Made by a program: the position numbers and the translations under genes
Notes under the pieces: model-generated
Database searches by the model: none
The model's input: only the letters and a program-made list of their open reading frames with translations
What the model was told of the DNA's origin: nothing
Assembly (NCBI RefSeq): GCF_030147005.1
Contig: NZ_JASLAW010000230.1
Location: 1-8,474, forward strand
Length of the DNA: 8,474 nucleotides
Direction of reading: 5' to 3'
From: Pseudomonas sp.
Lineage (GTDB): Bacteria; Pseudomonadota; Gammaproteobacteria; Pseudomonadales; Pseudomonadaceae
Shown: piece after piece, positions 1 to 6,391 of the stretch
Position numbering within the stretch: the stretch's first letter is position 1
Layout: each line of letters begins with the position of its first letter

Positions 1-37
1 CTGATACACCGCATTCGCGAGCAAGCCCGCTCCCACA
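1..37 (-). repeat. REP-type repeat downstream of hutD, probably cut by the window edge
   Basis: Read on the minus strand from base 37, the sequence begins TGTGGGAGCGGGCTTGCTCG and runs on through GCGAATGCGGTGTATCAG to the window edge. This resembles the intergenic REP repeats common in fluorescens-group Pseudomonas; that family match is from memory. It begins 3 bases after the hutD stop codon. It shares the core GTGGGAGC(G/T)GGCTTG, in the same orientation, with the repeat at 2837-2863. The repeat or a partner copy may continue left of the window. No T-tract follows, so it is not a classical terminator. Confidence 0.7.
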
Positions 38-40
38 GTT

Positions 41-601
41 TTAATTGCGCTCGGTCAGTTCGATCAGGCAGCAGCGGCCACTGACCGAGATGTCCAGCAG
101 TTCGGTGTTACCGTCTACTTGCAGGCAGTCGTGGTGACCGAGTTTGTGGTCCAGCACCTTCACCTCATCGGCAACGCTGAACACCAGCACCGTCTGCGCA
201 GACGTGAAAAATCGCTGCACACCATCCACCCATTGCAACCGCGCGTGATAGCGCTGGGGCGAGTAGATCAGGTTGAAATCGCGGATCGGCCCGGTGATCA
301 AGCGGCACGACACTTCGCTGTCACCGTCGAAAGCGAAGGGTTGCAGCGGTAACAACCCACGCTGCTCCTCACCATCCACGGTCAACACCATGCCCGCGCC
401 CTTGATAACGGTGATCACGCGCTGGTAACCGGGAAAGGTGGAAAAACCACCGGACTGCGCAATATCGGCGATCGACAGGCGCCAGCCGAAACCCTCCAGG
501 CCGGTGCCCGCATCACGGGCGATTTCTTCGGTACTGCCGCCGCCGTTCTTCCACGGCATGCGTACGTAGTCGGCGGCGCGCCAGAGGTTGACTGAACTCA
601 T
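41..601 (-). CDS. hutD: HutD, bicupin modulator of histidine utilisation
   Basis: This 186-residue protein belongs to the HutD family, cytoplasmic bicupin proteins found in hut operons. In P. fluorescens, HutD is known to restrain hut expression and has been proposed to bind a pathway intermediate such as formylglutamate. Visible family motifs are MPWKNGGGSTEEIA (residues 15-28), GFGWRLSIADI (37-47), FSTFPGYQR (53-61) and GPIRDFNLI (104-112). The reading frame is open upstream to base 739, but the ATG at 601 is chosen because it gives the normal family length and N-terminus and forms an ATGA overlap with the hutC stop codon, implying translational coupling. The stop is TAA at 41-43. No catalytic activity is expected. 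Confidence 0.93.
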   Translation of the reverse strand: MSSVNLWRAADYVRMPWKNGGGSTEEIARDAGTGLEGFGWRLSIADIAQSGGFSTFPGYQRVITVIKGAGMVLTVDGEEQRGLLPLQPFAFDGDSEVSCRLITGPIRDFNLIYSPQRYHARLQWVDGVQRFFTSAQTVLVFSVADEVKVLDHKLGHHDCLQVDGNTELLDISVSGRCCLIELTERN

Positions 602-1347
602 TTGCTGAAGCGTCCTTCGAGGCTGTGCCGGGAACCGGGGTGAATCAAGCGCGCGGCCGTCACCGGCTGGCGGCCGGACCAGGTGCGCCGGCGGATCAAC
701 AGGCAGGGCTCGCTCGGCTCGATCTGCAACAGCTTGCACTCGGCGGCATCGGCGAGGATCGCTTCAACCACGTGCTCGCCTTCAGTCAGCGGTGCGACCT
801 GGTTGAGGTAGGCGTAGGGCGTTTGCAGGGTGAAATCCTGTTGCAAATATTCCGGCGCGACCAGGGCGTTGACGAAACGGTCTTCGATCTGCACCGGAAT
901 GTCGTTTTCGAAATGCACGATCAGCGAGTGAAACACCCGCCCGCCTTCGCGCATTTCCAGAGCGACGGCACGTTCGGAACCCGCAGCTTCTTCGCCCAGC
1001 GTGATGACTTGGCACGTATGCCGATGGCCGCGGGAGGCGATCTCGTCGGCAATGTTGTGCACTTCAAACAGCGCCGATTGGCTCTTGGGCTCAGCGACGA
1101 ACGTGCCGACGCCTTGCATGCGCACCAGCAAACCTTCAGCGGTGAGTTCGCGCAGGGCGCGGTTGATGGTCATGCGGCTGAAACCCAGCTGGCTGACCAG
1201 TTCGCTCTCGGACGGTACACGGTAATGGGGCGGCCAGTTGCCGTTGAGAATTTGCTGGCTGATCATCTGTTTGACGCGGGCATACAAGGGCGCCGGACTT
1301 TCGTCCATGTGGGCAGCCAGCGATGACTTGGCGGGCGGAGTCGGCAC
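598..1347 (-). CDS. hutC: HutC, GntR-family repressor of the hut genes
   Basis: HutC is a 249-residue transcriptional repressor that leaves DNA when urocanate, the first product of histidine breakdown, binds. Residues about 19-86 form a GntR winged helix-turn-helix, with PLYARVKQMI, RVPSESELVSQLGFSRMTIN (43-62) and GLLVRMQGVGTFV visible. Residues about 108-245 form the UTRA effector domain, ending in PCLLIRRRTWSGR and a conserved tail. The preferred start is GTG at 1347: AAGGA lies 6 bases upstream, and the protein then begins with PTPP as I recall for other Pseudomonas HutC proteins. An in-frame ATG at 1377 would add 10 residues. The frame stays open far upstream antisense to hutF, but that part is not coding. 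The gene overlaps hutD by 4 bases, diverges from hutF, and probably represses itself through the operator at 1411-1426. Confidence 0.95.
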   Translation of the reverse strand: MPTPPAKSSLAAHMDESPAPLYARVKQMISQQILNGNWPPHYRVPSESELVSQLGFSRMTINRALRELTAEGLLVRMQGVGTFVAEPKSQSALFEVHNIADEIASRGHRHTCQVITLGEEAAGSERAVALEMREGGRVFHSLIVHFENDIPVQIEDRFVNALVAPEYLQQDFTLQTPYAYLNQVAPLTEGEHVVEAILADAAECKLLQIEPSEPCLLIRRRTWSGRQPVTAARLIHPGSRHSLEGRFSK

Positions 1348-1410
1348 AGGGAATCCTTGCAGGAGGAAAAGATGCATAGATTGCCGGAGTTTACCGAGCA
1401 GGCAAACGTC

Positions 1411-1426
1411 TGTATATGTATATACA
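1411..1426. promoter_or_regulatory. Probable HutC operator in the hutC-hutF divergent promoter region
   Basis: TGTATATACA at 1417-1426 is a perfect palindrome and fits the TGTA-N2-TACA pattern known for HutC binding in Pseudomonas. A further half-site, TGTATA, abuts it at 1411-1416, so the whole stretch reads TGTATATGTATATACA. It lies between the hutC start (1347) and the hutF start (1456), where it can control both directions. A weak sigma-70-like promoter for hutF can be drawn as TTTACC (1390-1395), 17 bases, TATATG (1413-1418), which would put the -10 inside the operator. No clear -24/-12 sigma-54 promoter is visible in this gap. Confidence 0.8.
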
Positions 1427-1455
1427 AATAAACACACGACCGGGGTGCCTTGATC

Positions 1456-2820
1456 ATGTCCGCTTTCTTTGCCGAACGCGCGCTGCTGCCTGAAGGATGG
1501 GCCAATGATGTACGTCTTGAAGTCAGCGCCGATGGCCGGCTGACACAGGTTGAGGCCAATGCCAGTGCAGACGGCGCCGAACGGCTTAGAGGTCCGGTGC
1601 TGGCCGGCATGCCGAACCTGCATTCCCACGCGTTCCAGCGCGCCATGGCCGGCTTGGCCGAAGTGGCGGGCAACCCGAACGACAGTTTCTGGACCTGGCG
1701 TGACCTGATGTACCGCATGGTCGGCAAAATCAACCCGGAGCAACTGCAGGTCATCGCGCGCCAGCTGTACATAGAAATGCTCAAGGCCGGCTACACCTCG
1801 GTGGCCGAGTTTCACTACGTGCACCACGACGTCAGCGGCCAGCCCTACGCCGACCGCACAGAGCTGTCGCGCCAGATCAGCCAGGCGGCCGCCAGCAGCG
1901 GGATCGGCTTGACGCTGGTGCCGGTGCTTTATACCCATTCGGGGTTCGGTGGCCAGGCGCCCAACGACGGGCAGCGCCGCTTTATCAACAGCACCGAAAA
2001 CTATCTGGAGTTGCAGGCGCGCTTGCATCCGATACTTGCCGCGCAACCGGCGCAGCAACTGGGCCTGTGCTTCCACTCCCTGCGTGCGGTCACACCCGAG
2101 CAGATCAAGGACGTGCTGGCCGCCAGCGATAAGGCTTGCCCGGTACACATCCACATTGCCGAACAGCAAAAGGAAGTCGACGACTGCCTGGCCTGGAGCG
2201 GCAAACGCCCGTTGCAGTGGCTGTATGACAACGTTGAGGTCGATGAGCGCTGGTGCCTGGTTCATGCCACTCACGCCGATCCCGACGAAGTCACGCGCAT
2301 GGCCAGGAGTCGGGCGATCGCCGGTTTGTGCCTGACCACCGAAGCCAACCTGGGAGACGGGATTTTCCCGGCAGTGGATTTTCTCGCACAGGGTGGACGT
2401 CTGGGTATCGGCTCCGACAGCCATGTGTCATTGAGCGTGGTGGAAGAATTGCGCTGGCTGGAATATGGCCAGCGTCTGCGGGATCAGCGACGCAATCGTC
2501 TGTATCGAAGCGATCAACCCATGGTGGGCCGCACGCTGTTCGACGCCGCGCTGGACGGTGGCGCACAGGCACTGGGCCAGCCGATCGGTCGATTGGAAGT
2601 GGGCAAACGTGCAGATTGGCTGGTGCTCGATGGCAATGATCCCTACCTGGCGACGGCGACGGAGGATGGGATTCTCAATCGCTGGTTGTTTGCCGGTGGC
2701 GATCGCCAAGTGCGTGATGTGCTGGTCAATGGACAGTGGGTGGTGCGCGATGGGCGACATGCTGGCGAAGAAGAAAGCCGCCGGGCGTTTACGCAGGTCT
2801 TGAAGGAGTTATTGGGTTAA
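1456..2820 (+). CDS. hutF: HutF, formimidoylglutamate deiminase
   Basis: HutF hydrolyses N-formimidoyl-L-glutamate to N-formyl-L-glutamate and ammonia, the step that defines the five-enzyme histidine route of Pseudomonas. It is a cytoplasmic zinc enzyme of the amidohydrolase superfamily. The 454 residues match the usual family length of about 453. Metal and active-site motifs are visible: NLHSH (His56 and His58), CFHSLRAVTP (His207), VHIHIAEQ (His233, Glu236), LVHATHAD (His270) and GIGSDSHVSLS (Asp321). The C-terminus returns to the small beta domain (GRLEVGKRADWLVLDG). The ATG at 1456 is preferred; a TTG two codons upstream (1450) is also open. GGGGTG at 1441-1446 is a modest ribosome site. 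It is divergent from hutC and expected to be induced by urocanate through HutC. Confidence 0.96.
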   Translation: MSAFFAERALLPEGWANDVRLEVSADGRLTQVEANASADGAERLRGPVLAGMPNLHSHAFQRAMAGLAEVAGNPNDSFWTWRDLMYRMVGKINPEQLQVIARQLYIEMLKAGYTSVAEFHYVHHDVSGQPYADRTELSRQISQAAASSGIGLTLVPVLYTHSGFGGQAPNDGQRRFINSTENYLELQARLHPILAAQPAQQLGLCFHSLRAVTPEQIKDVLAASDKACPVHIHIAEQQKEVDDCLAWSGKRPLQWLYDNVEVDERWCLVHATHADPDEVTRMARSRAIAGLCLTTEANLGDGIFPAVDFLAQGGRLGIGSDSHVSLSVVEELRWLEYGQRLRDQRRNRLYRSDQPMVGRTLFDAALDGGAQALGQPIGRLEVGKRADWLVLDGNDPYLATATEDGILNRWLFAGGDRQVRDVLVNGQWVVRDGRHAGEEESRRAFTQVLKELLG

Positions 2821-2836
2821 GACACCCCATAACAAC

Positions 2837-2863
2837 GTGGGAGCTGACAAGCCAGCTCCCACC
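2837..2863 (-). repeat. REP-type palindromic hairpin between convergent hutF and lipocalin genes
   Basis: GTGGGAGCTG (2837-2846) and CAGCTCCCAC (2853-2862) form a perfect 10-bp stem with a 6-base loop. Read on the minus strand it begins GTGGGAGCTGGCTTG, matching the core of the repeat at 1-37 in the same orientation (14 of 15 bases). It lies 16 bases after the hutF stop codon and 22 bases from the lipocalin stop codon. No T-tract follows on either strand, so it is better read as a REP element than a classical intrinsic terminator, although the hairpin could still protect mRNA ends or reduce read-through. Confidence 0.72.
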
Positions 2864-2884
2864 GTTGAGCGGCAGTGTTTCCGG

Positions 2885-3454
2885 CTACTTCGAAGTCTTC
2901 GCCATTTGCTTGTCCGACGTACGCCAGATCAAGCGCGTGGTGTCATACCCTTGCTGCCGCGCCCTGCTCAACAGGTCTTCGCGGGTGTCGGCGCTCACCG
3001 TCGGCGTGCGCGACAAGATCCACATGTAGCGGCGGCTCGGGCTGCCGACGATGGCGGTCTTGTAGTCATCGCTGACATACAGCACCCAGTAATCGCCCTT
3101 GGCGACGCCTGGCAATAACGAAGTAAACCAGTTATTGAATTCCACCCAGAGCTTGTCGGTCTTGCCGGGCACTTGCGGCGTGGCCGTGCCTTTGGCTTCC
3201 TGCCAATTCCACTCAGGCGTCAGGCAGCGGTTGAACACCGACATGTCGCCATCGGGCAGCAAGGTGTAGTGCGCTTCGGATTGCGCACAGTTGCGCTGGA
3301 AGTACATCGGCAATCGCGCCAACTCGTACCAGGTGCCTTGGTAACGCTTGAGGTTGACGTTGTTCGCGGTCTTGGGTTGCAGATCATCGCCAGAATGGCT
3401 GGCGCAGCCCGCCAAAAACAGGCTGGCGCAAAGGAACAAAACAAAACGCATCAT
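2885..3454 (-). CDS. blc: Blc-type lipocalin lipoprotein
   Basis: This 189-residue outer-membrane lipocalin resembles bacterial Blc, which binds fatty acids or lysophospholipids at the envelope. A lipoprotein signal peptide ends in the lipobox LAGC (14-17), so Cys17 would be lipidated; residue +2 is Ala, which favours outer-membrane sorting. The lipocalin GxW motif is in YQGTWYELARLP (38-49). The strand GDYWVLYVSDDYKTAIVGSP (120-139) followed by RRYMWILSRTP (141-151) is typical of the Blc/ApoD group. Cys56 and Cys77 could form a disulfide. Two adjacent ATGs (3454 and 3451) are possible; GGGAG precedes them at good spacing. It follows the small lipoprotein gene by 30 bases and is probably co-transcribed with it. 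Its exact ligand cannot be read from sequence. Confidence 0.93.
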   Translation of the reverse strand: MMRFVLFLCASLFLAGCASHSGDDLQPKTANNVNLKRYQGTWYELARLPMYFQRNCAQSEAHYTLLPDGDMSVFNRCLTPEWNWQEAKGTATPQVPGKTDKLWVEFNNWFTSLLPGVAKGDYWVLYVSDDYKTAIVGSPSRRYMWILSRTPTVSADTREDLLSRARQQGYDTTRLIWRTSDKQMAKTSK

Positions 3455-3484
3455 TCTTCTTCTCCCGCAGGCTCGCGCCCCGGT

Positions 3485-3739
3485 TTACTTCAGGCCTTGC
3501 CCGGAAAACATCAGTACCTTGTCACCGGCATATTGAACGCTGATAAAGCTGGTTTTATCGCCCCAGGTGCAGCTGGACATGCCCAGTGCGCCGGAACAAT
3601 CGGTCGGCTTGCCCAGCAACGACTCCACCTCGGCCTTGGCCATGCCGGCCGACAGTTTCTGGTAGTTTTCTTGATTGACCTTGCTGCAAGCGGCTAACAG
3701 CACGCAAAAAGTCAGCAGGGCGAGACGGCGTAACGACAT
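3485..3739 (-). CDS. Small lipoprotein with a SmpA/BamE-like (DUF3862-type) motif
   Basis: This 84-residue predicted outer-membrane lipoprotein has no assigned function. The signal peptide ends in LAAC (15-18), with Ser at +2. The mature part carries YQKLSAGMAKAEVESLLGKP (26-45), the pattern seen at the start of SmpA/OmlA/BamE-like folds, then Cys48 and Cys57, likely a disulfide, and the strand SFISVQYAGDKVLMFSGQGL. I think it belongs to DUF3862, but that assignment is from memory. The frame is open back to base 3871; the ATG at 3739 is chosen because it starts the signal peptide and AGGAG lies 7 bases upstream. It is the first gene of a pair with the lipocalin, so a shared envelope role is inferred. 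Confidence 0.85.
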   Translation of the reverse strand: MSLRRLALLTFCVLLAACSKVNQENYQKLSAGMAKAEVESLLGKPTDCSGALGMSSCTWGDKTSFISVQYAGDKVLMFSGQGLK

Positions 3740-3786
3740 GGAAAAGCTCCTGGAGAGACAAGGCAGCTGGGGTATCTGCCAGAAGC

Positions 3787-3813
3787 TTAGAAGGGAAAAG
3801 AGGTGTCTGGTTC
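3787..3813 (-). promoter_or_regulatory. Candidate AlgU (sigma-22)-type promoter for the lipoprotein-lipocalin pair
   Basis: On the minus strand GAACCA (3813-3808) and TCTAA (3791-3787) are separated by 16 bases. The AlgU/sigma-E consensus is GAACTT-N16/17-TCTGA, so the match is 4 of 6 and 4 of 5, with the conserved GGAAC core kept. Transcription would begin near 3781, about 40 bases before the lipoprotein ATG. A match this loose could arise by chance in a gap this size. It sits just downstream of the fbp terminator, where a promoter for this pair is needed. Confidence 0.4.
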
Positions 3814-3823
3814 CCGACGAGCG

Positions 3824-3865
3824 AAAACAAAAAAGCCCCGAAAACGCTGAAACGTTTCGGGGCTT
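3824..3865 (-). terminator. Intrinsic terminator of fbp
   Basis: On the minus strand AAGCCCCGAAA (3865-3855) pairs perfectly with TTTCGGGGCTT (3843-3833), an 11-bp stem. The loop spans 3844-3854, and the 3' arm runs into a T-tract reading TTTTTTGTTTT. It begins 50 bases after the fbp stop codon and separates fbp from the lipoprotein pair. The plus strand has only a weak T-run, so it acts mainly on leftward transcripts. Confidence 0.93.
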
Positions 3866-3915
3866 CTTCAAGGGTGAACCGGCTCACAACAACGCCGATC
3901 ACTCATCGCTGCAGG

Positions 3916-4926
3916 TTACTTCTTGTGGTAGGCCGTCACACGCTCAACTTCTTCCTTGGAACCCAGGAACACCGCCACACGCTGGTGCAGGCCTTCGGGC
4001 TGGATGTCGAGGATGCGCTGGTGGCCGTCAGTGGACGCACCGCCCGCCTGCTCAACCAGGAACGACATCGGGTTGGCTTCATACATCAGGCGCAGCTTGC
4101 CCGGCTTGGAGGGCTCGCGGCTGTCACGTGGGTACATGAACAGGCCACCACGGGTGAGGATGCGGTGCACGTCGCCAACCATGGCAGCGACCCAGCGCAT
4201 GTTGAAGTTTTTCTTCAACGGGCCTTCTTCGCCTTCCATCAGCTCGTTGACGTAGCGCTTCACCGGCTCTTCCCAGTGACGCTGGTTGGACATGTTGATC
4301 GCGAATTCCTGCGTGGAAGCAGGAATGGTGATGTCTTCGTGGGTGAGTACGAAGCTGCCCATTTCGCGGTCGAGGGTAAAACCTTTGACGCCATCGCCCA
4401 GGGTCAGGACCAACATGGTCTGCGGGCCGTAGATCGCATAGCCGGCGGCAACCTGCTCGGTGCCTGGCTGCAGGAAGGCCTTTTCATTCAAGGCTTCGTT
4501 CTGGCTCAGGTATTCGTTCGGGCAACGCAATACCGAGAAGATGGTGCCGACCGGGGCGTTGATGTCGATGTTGGACGAACCGTCCAGTGGGTCGAATACC
4601 AACAGGTACGCGCCCTTAGGGTATTTACCCGGGATCTGGTAGGCATTGTCCATTTCTTCGGATGCCATGCCGGCCAGGTGACCGCCCCATTCGTTGGCTT
4701 CGAGCAGGATCTCGTTGGACAGCACGTCCAGCTTCTTCTGCACTTCACCCTGCACGTTTTCAGTGCCCATGCTGCCCAGGACACCACCCAGTGCGCCTTT
4801 GGACACGGCGTGGCTGATTTCCTTGCAGGCACGCGCCACCACTTCGATAAGGAAGCGCAGATCGGCAGGCGTGTTGTTGCTGCGGGTCTGCTCGATCAAA
4901 TAGCGACTCAAGGTAACGCGGGACAT
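3916..4926 (-). CDS. fbp: Class 1 fructose-1,6-bisphosphatase
   Basis: This enzyme removes the 1-phosphate from fructose-1,6-bisphosphate to give fructose-6-phosphate, the committed step of gluconeogenesis, in the cytoplasm and with Mg2+. At 336 residues it has normal length for the bacterial class 1 enzyme. Metal-site residues are visible: Glu90-Glu91 in ASEEMDNA, Asp112 and Asp115 in FDPLDGSSNIDINAPVGTIF (111-130), and Glu283 in LRLMYEANPMSFLVEQAGG (278-296). Substrate-binding stretches NFNMRWVAAMVGDVHRIL (240-257) and GGLFMYPRD (260-268) are present. The frame is open back to base 5016; the ATG at 4926 is chosen because GGAG lies 6 bases upstream and the protein begins MSRVTLSRYL as expected. 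It ends in a strong terminator. Pseudomonas lacks phosphofructokinase in its main routes, so this enzyme supplies hexose phosphate on organic acids and for exopolysaccharides. Confidence 0.97.
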   Translation of the reverse strand: MSRVTLSRYLIEQTRSNNTPADLRFLIEVVARACKEISHAVSKGALGGVLGSMGTENVQGEVQKKLDVLSNEILLEANEWGGHLAGMASEEMDNAYQIPGKYPKGAYLLVFDPLDGSSNIDINAPVGTIFSVLRCPNEYLSQNEALNEKAFLQPGTEQVAAGYAIYGPQTMLVLTLGDGVKGFTLDREMGSFVLTHEDITIPASTQEFAINMSNQRHWEEPVKRYVNELMEGEEGPLKKNFNMRWVAAMVGDVHRILTRGGLFMYPRDSREPSKPGKLRLMYEANPMSFLVEQAGGASTDGHQRILDIQPEGLHQRVAVFLGSKEEVERVTAYHKK

Positions 4927-4959
4927 GTAAGGCTCCGGACAATGGGGGGCGTGAAAACC

Positions 4960-4975
4960 CGCGCAGTTTAGCGCG
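4960..4975 (-). other. Small GC hairpin in the fbp leader
   Basis: CGCGC (4960-4964) and GCGCG (4971-4975) form a 5-bp stem with a 6-base loop. On the minus strand it is followed by GGGTTTTC, so it could act as a weak terminator for DUF3999 transcripts or as a structure in the fbp leader. The stem is short and may have no function. Confidence 0.3.
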
Positions 4976-4997
4976 AGTCTGGGCGTATTTCCTCCTA

Positions 4998-5024
4998 TCA
5001 GAGGATTTAAACCCAATAGAGTTC
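4998..5024 (-). promoter_or_regulatory. Candidate AlgU (sigma-22)-type promoter for fbp
   Basis: On the minus strand GAACTC (5024-5019) and TCTGA (5002-4998) are spaced by exactly 16 bases. This matches the AlgU consensus GAACTT-N16/17-TCTGA at 5 of 6 and 5 of 5 positions. Transcription would begin near 4991, giving a leader of about 65 bases before the fbp ATG. The element starts 11 bases after the stop codon of the upstream DUF3999 gene. No comparably good sigma-70 promoter was seen in this 109-base gap, though one could be missed by eye. Confidence 0.55.
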
Positions 5025-5035
5025 ATGGACTTTAG

Positions 5036-6391
5036 TTAACGTGCCGACGGCGGTTTGCGCAGCAAACTGTAGGCCATGGCGCCCAGCGCGGCCACGCCCA
5101 GCAATAATACGGCCCAGAGGCCGAGTTTTTTCCAGTTCGGACCGTTCTCGACAGCCGTCACAACCGCAGGCGACGTGACGGCGACCTCCCCCACAATGCC
5201 GGCTTGCCCCAGCGCCTTGAAACGCTCGGCGCTGTAGTCCGGGATCAGCGTCGACAGCGGCAGGTTGGCGGCCTTCACCGAGGCATTCCCCAACGCCAGG
5301 CTGAACGGCGGCTCTCCCCGCGCCAGGAACACCAGCTGGGTTGTACGTACCGCGAAGCGCAAGGCCGGCGTTTCAGCGCCCAGGCCGCCGCCGCGTTCGT
5401 CCACCTGCACCCTGAGCTGGTTGACGACCTGGCCCGGCAGCTGCAATTCATCCTGTAAGACGTCCTGGCCGTTCTGCGTCAGGCGGTACAACAGCCCATT
5501 GCTCAAGGGCTGCCACGCTTGCTTGGCATCACTTCGCCCCGACAACGTCACCGGCGCCAGCGTGTTGGGCTGCTTCAGCTCGATACGCACGCGCTCCACA
5601 TTCAGCCCCGTGGGCCATTGCCAGCTGTATTCGCCGGCCTTGAGTCGCGTGCCGGTCAACGGCTGCGACCACACCAGCGGCATCGGCAGGCTGCTGCTGG
5701 TGGCGCTTGCCAGTTTGGCGGAGGTCAGCAGCGGCGCTGCCTGGCCTTGCCACACCAGCCGCAGGTAGCGCGCCGGTTGCCCCGGCAGGCTGACATCATG
5801 CTGCTCGACCCGCTCATCAGCGAACGACAAGCGCGCCACTTGCCCATCGCCCCAGGATTGCCAATGCTGCAGGTCGTCGCTGGCTTCAATACTGAAGCGC
5901 TGGAAACCCTCTCTTTCGCCGCTCCAGTCGAGGCTCAGTTGCTGCAAGGGCGCCTTGATCGCACTGGCATCCAGCACCCAGCCGCGCAGCACCTGCTTGC
6001 CGGGGCTCGCGGCCGCGCCCGGTTTGATCTCCACCAGGGTGCCTTCGCCGGTGGTCTTCATCACCACGCCGGGCAAGGCCTGCAGGGTGTCGGCGGCGTA
6101 CAGCGGGAACCACTTCACGTCAGTGACGTTGCGGCTTTCGGTGCGCTGGGACGACTGGCGCGACAACGCATACGCCTGGGGTTCTCCGGCAGCGTTGAAG
6201 ACACGCACATCGCTCAGGTCGGCCTGGCGCGCATTCAGTTGCACCTCCAACGGCAACTCCAGGCGATACCACGGGCCGTTGCCGCTGATACTCAGTGGCA
6301 CCTGGCTGGCAAAATCCGCCGGGCCTTCCTGGGCCCACGCCGACCACGCCACACACAGGCCCAACAGGGCCACGCTCAACTTACCGTTCAA
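5036..6391 (-). CDS. DUF3999-type periplasmic protein with C-terminal membrane anchor
   Basis: This 451-residue protein of unknown function most likely belongs to the DUF3999 family, recognised by layout and its DUF2339 neighbour. A Sec signal peptide covers residues 1-20 (cleavage after AWA). A long beta-rich body follows, probably periplasmic, then one membrane helix (about 423-444) and a short basic tail RKPPSAR. Two stretches resemble discoidin-like beta-sandwich domains: FSIEASDDLQHW (166-177) with RYLRLVW (208-214), and VERVRIELKQ (265-274) with the strands around 324-350. The start is TTG at 6391. It is supported by AAGGAG with GGAG ending 7 bases upstream, by the signal peptide beginning there, and by the 4-base TTGA overlap with the upstream DUF2339 stop. 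Translational coupling suggests the two products work together. No catalytic motif was seen. Confidence 0.85.
   Translation of the reverse strand: MNGKLSVALLGLCVAWSAWAQEGPADFASQVPLSISGNGPWYRLELPLEVQLNARQADLSDVRVFNAAGEPQAYALSRQSSQRTESRNVTDVKWFPLYAADTLQALPGVVMKTTGEGTLVEIKPGAAASPGKQVLRGWVLDASAIKAPLQQLSLDWSGEREGFQRFSIEASDDLQHWQSWGDGQVARLSFADERVEQHDVSLPGQPARYLRLVWQGQAAPLLTSAKLASATSSSLPMPLVWSQPLTGTRLKAGEYSWQWPTGLNVERVRIELKQPNTLAPVTLSGRSDAKQAWQPLSNGLLYRLTQNGQDVLQDELQLPGQVVNQLRVQVDERGGGLGAETPALRFAVRTTQLVFLARGEPPFSLALGNASVKAANLPLSTLIPDYSAERFKALGQAGIVGEVAVTSPAVVTAVENGPNWKKLGLWAVLLLGVAALGAMAYSLLRKPPSAR

Noticed and set aside
1348..1377. ATG at 1377 as the HutC start
   Set aside because: It adds MHLFLLQGFP, not expected in the family as I recall it, and GTG 1347 has its own well-spaced AAGGA; kept only as an alternative.
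1361..1379. AGGAGG followed by ATG on the plus strand between hutC and hutF, resembling a gene start
   Set aside because: The frame reads ATGCATAG, stopping after two codons; no peptide is supported.
1378..2424. Long open frame antisense to hutF, continuous with hutC
   Set aside because: It has no conserved content and mirrors the codon bias of hutF; hutC homology begins near 1347, and the divergent promoter region lies inside the supposed extension.
3874..4971. 365-residue plus-strand open frame opposite fbp
   Set aside because: The minus strand encodes an intact, fully recognisable FBPase; the plus frame is a shadow with no motif.
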